Positions 6,377-10,713 of a DNA stretch of 10,713 bases are shown piece by piece (positions within the stretch are counted from its first letter, which is position 1; each line of letters opens with the position of its first letter). The notes below the pieces were generated by a model that saw only the letters and a program-made list of their open reading frames with translations, searched no databases and had not been told where the DNA came from. The translations under genes and the position numbers were made by a program. This stretch comes from Christiangramia sp. (GTDB taxonomy: Bacteria; Bacteroidota; Bacteroidia; Flavobacteriales; Flavobacteriaceae), in contig JAHELO010000025.1 of assembly GCA_024644145.1 (NCBI GenBank), positions 1 through 10,713 on the forward strand, given 5' to 3'.

Positions 6377-6769
6377 TTAATAGTCTTCTCCGGCGTGCTC
6401 TTTCAGAGCTTTTACATATTCCCTTAATTCCATCTCATTAAGCTTGTTATAATGCTCTGCCATAAGAGAAAGCATATATTCCAGACTTTCCTGACCTGTG
6501 ATTTCTTCGGTTTCCACAACCTCAGTTTCTTCAGCTTCTGCTTCAACTTCTATTGGCTCATCGTCTGGAATCGCAATAAGAAAATCTTCATGTTCAGCGA
6601 TATGTTCATAAGTTAACCTGGTAACCTTGGCCAGCAAAGGAATATTCTCCTCAACCACAAATTTTCTTAATTCTTTAAGATCCTCAACGATCGTATTTGT
6701 GATAATTCCGTTGCGCATTAGATCACGCTGAATTTTATTGAGTAATTTCTGAGCTTTAATATTTTCCAA
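6377..6769 (-). CDS. Small acidic protein of unknown function (TTG start)
   Basis: I do not recognise a named family. The 130-residue protein has a helical, mixed-charge first half (1-65, including KAQKLLNKIQRDLMRNG and a KVTRLTYEHI segment), a strongly acidic stretch at about 69-95 rich in Glu, Val and Thr, and a helical tail. There is no signal peptide or membrane segment, so it is probably cytosolic. The likely start is TTG at 6767-6769: an in-frame TAA lies three codons upstream at 6776-6778, and the first ATG is residue 18, which would cut the N-terminal helix. The style recalls conserved hypothetical proteins of Flavobacteriaceae, but that is memory only. The frame continues for 17 sense codons past the stop, to TAA at 6323-6325, which could mean a formerly longer protein. 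It precedes the VTT gene and may share its transcript. Confidence 0.75.
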   Translation of the reverse strand: MENIKAQKLLNKIQRDLMRNGIITNTIVEDLKELRKFVVEENIPLLAKVTRLTYEHIAEHEDFLIAIPDDEPIEVEAEAEETEVVETEEITGQESLEYMLSLMAEHYNKLNEMELREYVKALKEHAGEDY

Positions 6770-6837
6770 GGTATCTTAGTTAATTGATGTTAGTACTGGA
6801 CTTGTGAAAATTCAATTCCAAACCGGAATTTTTTCAG

Positions 6838-6864
6838 TTGACAAAGTTAGTTTTTTTACGTTTC
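6838..6864 (+). promoter_or_regulatory. Possible promoter for the short-chain dehydrogenase gene
   Basis: TTG at 6838-6840 and TACGTTTC at 6857-6864 (one mismatch to TAnnTTTG) are 16 bases apart, slightly closer than usual for this phylum. If used, the leader would be about 115 bases and would include the imperfect inverted repeat at 6872-6917. Tentative. Confidence 0.25.
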
Positions 6865-6871
6865 TATAAAA

Positions 6872-6917
6872 GTGTTTTAAAAGGTTTTATAAAGTATTTA
6901 ACCTTTAAAATTAACAC
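6872..6917. repeat. Imperfect inverted repeat in the leader of the short-chain dehydrogenase gene
   Basis: GTGTTTTAAAAGGTT at 6872-6886 faces AACCTTTAAAATTAACAC at 6900-6917. The core AAAGGTT/AACCTTT pairs perfectly across a 13-base loop, and the outer arms GTG/CAC also match if a bulge of several bases is allowed. It lies in the 215-base divergent gap and may be a regulator site or an mRNA hairpin. The very AT-rich arms make chance possible. Confidence 0.35.
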
Positions 6918-6984
6918 AATCTTAGACCTTTTAATTTCAGAGGAATATAGCTGTTTATTAGCTTTAAATTTCAAAAAGAATATC

Positions 6985-7695
6985 ATGAGTAAAGAAAATA
7001 AAACAGCTCTGGTTACAGGAGGTAGTAAAGGAATAGGTTACGGGGTGGCAAAATCTCTATTGCAGATGGGATATAAAGTTGCGGTTACAAGCCGGTCCCT
7101 GGCTTCTGCAGAGAAAGCCGCTGATAAATTATCAGGTCACGGGGAAATCATTGGTCTGGAGGCAGATGTTCGCAGTTTTGACAGCCAGAAGAAAGCAGTA
7201 GATAAATTGATGAATAAATGGGGCAGATTAGATGTACTTATCGCGAATGCCGGGATTGGTAATTTTGGCTCTGTAGAAGATCTTACTATACAGGACTGGC
7301 AGGATACCATAGATACCAACCTTTCTGGTGTCTTTTATAGTATTAAAGCCTGCGTGGATTCACTTAAAAAATCTGAAGGTTATATTATAACAATATCAAG
7401 TCTGGCCGGTACTAATTTCTTTGCAGGTGGTGCTGCTTATAATGCGAGTAAATTTGGAGTAACTGGTTTTACCCAGGCTGTGATGCTGGACCTTCGGGAC
7501 AAAGGAGTTAAAGTTAGCACTATCATGCCAGGTTCTGTGGCTACTTATTTTAATGATAATGAACCGGGTGAGGAAGATGCCTGGAAAATTCAAATTGAAG
7601 ATATTGGAGAACTTGTAGGGGATTTGCTTAAAATGAACCCAAGAACGCTCCCGAGTAAAATTGAGGTAAGGCCTTCCCGACCTCCTAAAAAATAA
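6985..7695 (+). CDS. Short-chain dehydrogenase/reductase (SDR), FabG-like
   Basis: This 236-residue classical SDR is a cytosolic NAD(P)H-dependent oxidoreductase. The cofactor motif T-G-G-x-x-x-G-I-G is at residues 11-18. Arg37, just after the second strand, favours NADPH. Asp61-Val62 contacts adenine and NAG is at 88-90. The catalytic tetrad is complete: Asn112, Ser139, Tyr152 and Lys156 (YNASK), followed by PGSVAT at 182-187. The tail KIEVRPSRPPKK is like that of other Bacteroidetes SDRs, so the stop at 7693-7695 is probably genuine. The frame is open a further 49 codons upstream to a TTG at 6838, but that stretch is AT-rich and unlike an SDR N-terminus, and ATG6985 puts the glycine motif at the usual position, so I start there. 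The substrate (3-oxoacyl, sugar or other carbonyl) cannot be told. It is a single-gene unit with a terminator at 7760. Confidence 0.93.
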   Translation: MSKENKTALVTGGSKGIGYGVAKSLLQMGYKVAVTSRSLASAEKAADKLSGHGEIIGLEADVRSFDSQKKAVDKLMNKWGRLDVLIANAGIGNFGSVEDLTIQDWQDTIDTNLSGVFYSIKACVDSLKKSEGYIITISSLAGTNFFAGGAAYNASKFGVTGFTQAVMLDLRDKGVKVSTIMPGSVATYFNDNEPGEEDAWKIQIEDIGELVGDLLKMNPRTLPSKIEVRPSRPPKK

Positions 7696-7759
7696 AAAAA
7701 AGAAGCGACGGCCCAGGTCCTGCCGCGTCCTGGAAAGTTTAACTTTGAAGAATATATAT

Positions 7760-7790
7760 AAGGTTCGGTTTTTCCGGACCTTTTTATTTA
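7760..7790 (+). terminator. Intrinsic terminator after the short-chain dehydrogenase gene
   Basis: Arm 7760-7768 (AAGGTTCGG) pairs with 7774-7782 (CCGGACCTT), nine pairs including one G-U, around a five-T loop, and TTTATTTA follows. It lies 65 bases past the SDR stop and separates that gene from the FUSC operon. Confidence 0.82.
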
Positions 7791-7842
7791 TAATCAACAA
7801 AATACCATATGTACTAACTGGTCTCCCGTTTTTCTATATTCT

Positions 7843-7851
7843 TATAATTTG
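7843..7851 (+). promoter_or_regulatory. Possible -7 box for the FUSC operon
   Basis: TATAATTTG resembles TAnnTTTG with one extra base between the two halves, about 60 bases before the TTG start and downstream of the preceding terminator. No -33 TTG is clear. Some promoter is expected in 7791-7911 because the previous unit is terminated; this is the best candidate I see. Confidence 0.25.
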
Positions 7852-7911
7852 AAAAAGAGACTGAATATTCTCCCGAAAACTTTATTTTCAGGATTCAAAC
7901 AATATCTATAA

Positions 7912-10155
7912 TTGAACGAAAAATTAAAAAAATATCAGAATGAGTTAGTGAAATTTTTGAGAAGCACCGATTTTTCAAAAGCTATTGTACTCACCATCGC
8001 GATTATAGTACCCATCGGAATTTTTTCAAATCTGGGTAATTTAGAAATTGGAGTAAGCCTTGCTATGGGTTGCCTTTTATCCTCTCCCAGCGATGTACCC
8101 GGAAGCTTTAAACATAAAGTATACGGAATCCTCGCCGCAACCTTACTAGGAGCGTTATCCTATGGTATTGCAGGTTATTCAGCAATAAGCCTATGGTCTT
8201 TAATACCCATGCTGGGAATAATGATGTTCTCTATATCTTATCTCTCGGTATATGGGTTTAGAGCTTCACTGGTTACTTTTTCAGGCCTGCTGGCGGTTGT
8301 ATTAAGTTTTGCAAATATTTCATCCGGGATTGAGATCTGGCAGAAAGCCTTATTGATAGGTGCGGGAGGCCTCTGGTATCTGGCTGTGAGTGTTGCCTGG
8401 TACTTAATAAAACCCGAGAGAGCCACCGAACAATTCCTTGCTGAAACTATGGAATTAACCGCAGATTATTTAAGACTTAGGGTTCAGTTAATCCAGCCAA
8501 ATACTAACGAAGATGTTGTTCAGAAAAAGCTCTTTGAAAGACAGAATGAACTTAATGAGCATCATGAAAGTTTGAGGGAGATCCTAATTTCATCGAGAAA
8601 GACTTCGGGAAGTTCAGGGTATGCCCGAAAGAGGCTTTTGATTTTTATAGATCTGGTAGATATGCTGGAATTGGCTATGGCCAATCCTATTGATTCCAGA
8701 AGGATGAGAAATGCCTTTAAAGAGGATCAGGAAGAGTTAAAGGTCTTTGCAGACTTCAGTTTGAAAATGGCTGTACAGCTAGAGGGGATCGCCCTGGCAC
8801 TTCATAAGAATTCTGAGCTACCAAACAATAATATTCCAGAAGCTCTAGAATATCTGGAAAAAACTTTATACCAATTTAAGAATAGAATAGATGTTAGCAA
8901 AAGGCGGGAAGATATGATCCTACTGAGAAATCTTTTTGATTATCAGGCTAAGCAGGCTCAAAAGATCAATAATATATTCCGAATTCTCCAAAATTTAGAA
9001 GGCAAAAGAAAAATCTTCGTGAAGGATAAGGAAGTACTGAAATTTTTAACTCCGCAGGAATATAGTTTTAAAACCCTGCTAAGCAATCTAAACTTTGACT
9101 CGGCTATTTTCAGACACTCATTAAGGCTGGCTCTGGTAGTTCTGATAGGATATTTGGTAGGCGCCTATTTTTCTGTACAAAATTCGTATTGGATACTATT
9201 AACTATTGTAGTTATAATGAGACCTAATTATGGTTTAACCAAGCAACGTACGCGCAAACGTATCGTGGGAACACTAATTGGAGGCGCTATAGCTGTAGGC
9301 ATTGTCTTTATTACCCAGAACCCTACGGCATATGCTGTTTTAGGAATTTTATCGCTTACCCTGGCGTTTTCTTTGATCCAGAGAAATTATACCACTGCGG
9401 CCATATTTATAACCCTGAGCATTATTTTTATATATGCATTGTTGCAGCCCGATGTATTAAATGTGATACAATACCGAATTATAGATACAGTAATAGGGGC
9501 GGGATTAGCAGGTTTCGGGAATTTTTTACTATGGCCGAAATGGGAAGCTGAAAGTTTAAATAAGGTTATTGCTACATCAATTAACGCGAATCTCGATTAT
9601 CTTAAAGAAATTGATAAATACTATCACGAAAAAGAAGGCTTACCTGTTTCTTATAAATTATCAAGGAAGAGAGCTTTTCTGGACCTGGGAGCATTAAGTG
9701 TAGCTTTTCAGCGTATGACGCAGGAACCTAAATCACAACAAAAACAATTAAGCTTATTATATGAGATCGTTGGGCTGAATCATACTTTCTTATCTGCCCT
9801 GGCATCCATGGGTTCGTATATTAGGACGCATCCTACTACCAGCGCTTCCAAAGATTTTGAAACTTATACCAGGGGAATTAGCCTTAACCTTACAAACTGC
9901 GTTAATATTCTTGAGAAGAAAGAGATAATTAAAAAAGAAAATCTTGAAATTTCTGATGCTGGTAGATCTTTACAGCAGAAATTTGATAAACTTGCACGCA
10001 AAAGAGATTTGGAAATCCAGGCCGGAAAAGAACAAATAGATAAGCATATGAGGTATAAACTTCAGGAAGCTCATTTAATAACCGGTCAGTTGGAATGGTT
10101 GCTGGATATTTCGGAAAAATTACAGGAGAACCTGGAAAAATTAAATGCTGAATAG
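7912..10155 (+). CDS. FUSC family membrane protein (YccS/YhfK-like putative exporter), TTG start
   Basis: This 747-residue inner-membrane protein has the double-FUSC layout of YccS/YhfK and aromatic-acid efflux proteins of the AaeB type. The N-terminal membrane block has about six hydrophobic segments (roughly 24-40, 46-58, 70-88, 92-112, 118-135, 145-166). A long charged helical region at about 170-390 follows, then a second membrane block (FUSC_2-like, 394-541) with the family hallmark M-R-P-N-Y-G-L-T at 436-443, R-x-R-x-x-G-T-x-x-G after it and LLWPKW at its end. A cytosolic helical tail runs to 747. Family members are thought to export small organic acids or lipophilic compounds; the substrate here is unknown. 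The start is TTG7912, directly after an in-frame TAA at 7909-7911; the next ATG (Met52) would delete the first helix. The stop TAG is followed at once by the ATG of the DUF6155-type gene. Confidence 0.88.
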   Translation: MNEKLKKYQNELVKFLRSTDFSKAIVLTIAIIVPIGIFSNLGNLEIGVSLAMGCLLSSPSDVPGSFKHKVYGILAATLLGALSYGIAGYSAISLWSLIPMLGIMMFSISYLSVYGFRASLVTFSGLLAVVLSFANISSGIEIWQKALLIGAGGLWYLAVSVAWYLIKPERATEQFLAETMELTADYLRLRVQLIQPNTNEDVVQKKLFERQNELNEHHESLREILISSRKTSGSSGYARKRLLIFIDLVDMLELAMANPIDSRRMRNAFKEDQEELKVFADFSLKMAVQLEGIALALHKNSELPNNNIPEALEYLEKTLYQFKNRIDVSKRREDMILLRNLFDYQAKQAQKINNIFRILQNLEGKRKIFVKDKEVLKFLTPQEYSFKTLLSNLNFDSAIFRHSLRLALVVLIGYLVGAYFSVQNSYWILLTIVVIMRPNYGLTKQRTRKRIVGTLIGGAIAVGIVFITQNPTAYAVLGILSLTLAFSLIQRNYTTAAIFITLSIIFIYALLQPDVLNVIQYRIIDTVIGAGLAGFGNFLLWPKWEAESLNKVIATSINANLDYLKEIDKYYHEKEGLPVSYKLSRKRAFLDLGALSVAFQRMTQEPKSQQKQLSLLYEIVGLNHTFLSALASMGSYIRTHPTTSASKDFETYTRGISLNLTNCVNILEKKEIIKKENLEISDAGRSLQQKFDKLARKRDLEIQAGKEQIDKHMRYKLQEAHLITGQLEWLLDISEKLQENLEKLNAE

Positions 10156-10668
10156 ATGAGTAAGCGTGATTTCAAAAAATATATTCGATCGTTAGAAAAA
10201 GAAGATCTGGAAGAACAATTACTGGATCTCTATAATCGTTTTCAGGATGTCAAGGTTTATTATAATTTTGTTTTCAATCCTGATGAAGAAAAATTACTAA
10301 GAGAGGCCAAATTTAAAATATCAAAAGAATATTTCCCACCGAATAAGCGGCGGCCAAAAGCGCGAAGATCTGTTGCGCATAAATTTATAAAGCATTATTT
10401 AAAATTAGGGATGGAGCCTCATGCCCTGGCAGATTTAATGTTCTATAATATTGAAGTGGCACAGAGCTTTTCTAAGGGAAAAGATTACATCACTGAAGCT
10501 TTTCAGAAGAGTATTTTTAAGTCTTTTGAGCAGGCAGTGAATTATGTTATTCATAATGGTATATCTGGTGAATTTATAGATCGTATCTATAAAATTGGTG
10601 ATGAAGCTAATGAACAAAAATGGTTTAATACCTATCAATTTGATCAGTTAAAAGATCGGTTTCTTTAG
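10156..10668 (+). CDS. DUF6155-type protein of unknown function
   Basis: This 170-residue, lysine-rich, mostly helical protein begins MSKRDFKKYIRSLEKEDLEE. It has a central FVFNPDEEKLLREAKFKISK segment and then a basic PPNKRRPKARRSVAHKFIKHY stretch at about 61-80. I recognise it from memory as the DUF6155 type, common in Bacteroidetes and without a known function. No signal peptide or membrane segment is seen, so it is presumably cytosolic; the basic patch could bind nucleic acid or lipid head groups (speculation). Its ATG touches the TAG of the FUSC gene, in the same frame, so translation is very likely coupled to the transporter, and amber readthrough would join the two. Another gene begins six bases after its stop, again in frame. 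Confidence 0.82.
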   Translation: MSKRDFKKYIRSLEKEDLEEQLLDLYNRFQDVKVYYNFVFNPDEEKLLREAKFKISKEYFPPNKRRPKARRSVAHKFIKHYLKLGMEPHALADLMFYNIEVAQSFSKGKDYITEAFQKSIFKSFEQAVNYVIHNGISGEFIDRIYKIGDEANEQKWFNTYQFDQLKDRFL

Positions 10669-10674
10669 ATTTTT

Positions 10675-10713
10675 ATGAAATTTCTATTCATTTTAATTTT
10701 CTTTTTTGTCATT
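10675..10713 (+). CDS. Start of a third operon gene with a hydrophobic N-terminus, truncated by the window end
   Basis: ATG10675 opens a frame of 13 codons (MKFLFILIFFFVI) that runs off the window. Lys2 followed by a hydrophobic run looks like a signal peptide or first membrane helix. It starts six bases after the DUF6155-type gene's TAG and in the same frame, so it is probably the third gene of the FUSC operon. The product cannot be told. Confidence 0.55.
   Translation, partial: MKFLFILIFFFVI

Noticed and set aside
6814..6834. AATTCC/GGAATT hairpin followed by six T's, read as a terminator
   Set aside because: No plus-strand gene ends nearby, and the stem has only six mostly A-T pairs with a five-base loop. 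It is mentioned only as part of the leader.
6838..6984. 49-residue N-terminal extension of the SDR protein from TTG6838
   Set aside because: The stretch is very AT-rich, does not resemble an SDR N-terminus and overlaps promoter-like and inverted-repeat sequence; ATG6985 places the cofactor motif normally.
7396..7800. 134-codon minus-strand open frame across the SDR 3' end and terminator
   Set aside because: It lies opposite a well-supported SDR gene, crosses that gene's terminator, and its Arg/Phe-rich translation resembles no family.
1..10713. Search for mobile elements, CRISPR arrays, toxin-antitoxin or defence genes
   Set aside because: No transposase, integrase, regularly spaced repeats, target-site duplications, tRNA attachment site or recognised defence domain was seen; the genes look like ordinary chromosomal functions.

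Overview
The window looks like chromosomal DNA of a Bacteroidetes bacterium, most likely a marine Flavobacteriaceae (Gramella/Christiangramella-like). The base composition is AT-rich, starts rarely have a Shine-Dalgarno sequence, -7 boxes resemble TAnnTTTG, and the protein families are typical of that group (YbdG-type MscS channel, FUSC protein followed by a DUF6155-type gene, compact SDR and Nudix enzymes). This is inference from sequence style; no database search was made. I see no phage, transposon, CRISPR array, rRNA or tRNA.

Layout. 1-1396 (+): the 3' end of an aldehyde dehydrogenase gene (probably succinate-semialdehyde dehydrogenase), a Nudix hydrolase and a hotdog acyl-CoA thioesterase. 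1443-4133 (-): a tight three-gene operon, read DUF3817 membrane protein, YbdG/MscM-like mechanosensitive channel, membrane-anchored endonuclease/exonuclease/phosphatase (EEP) protein. 4276-5319 (+): galE, diverging from that operon and closed by a strong hairpin terminator at 5339-5365. 5387-5545 (-): a 52-residue YqaE/Pmp3-type membrane protein, with three copies of AGGTATTA upstream. 5689-6769 (-): a small acidic protein of unknown function followed by a VTT/DedA-like membrane protein. 6985-7695 (+): a short-chain dehydrogenase with a terminator at 7760-7790. 7912-10713 (+): a large FUSC membrane protein, a DUF6155-type protein starting on the very next base, and the first 13 codons of a third gene with a hydrophobic N-terminus.

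How the genes work together. Most are housekeeping or general-stress functions: nucleotide sanitation, acyl-CoA turnover, osmotic release, sugar-nucleotide conversion and membrane homeostasis. Many products are integral membrane proteins (DUF3817, MscM, EEP, YqaE, VTT, FUSC). The two tight operons suggest physical or functional coupling, DUF3817-MscM-EEP at the envelope and FUSC-DUF6155 in possible efflux.

I do not see a convincing new defence or mobile system. The points most worth a second look are: four of four tight operon junctions keep the same reading frame across one stop codon, including FUSC-TAG-DUF6155; the EEP enzyme is predicted to face the periplasm next to a tension-gated channel; a repeat cluster lies upstream of yqaE; and the small acidic gene has a 17-codon in-frame continuation after its stop.
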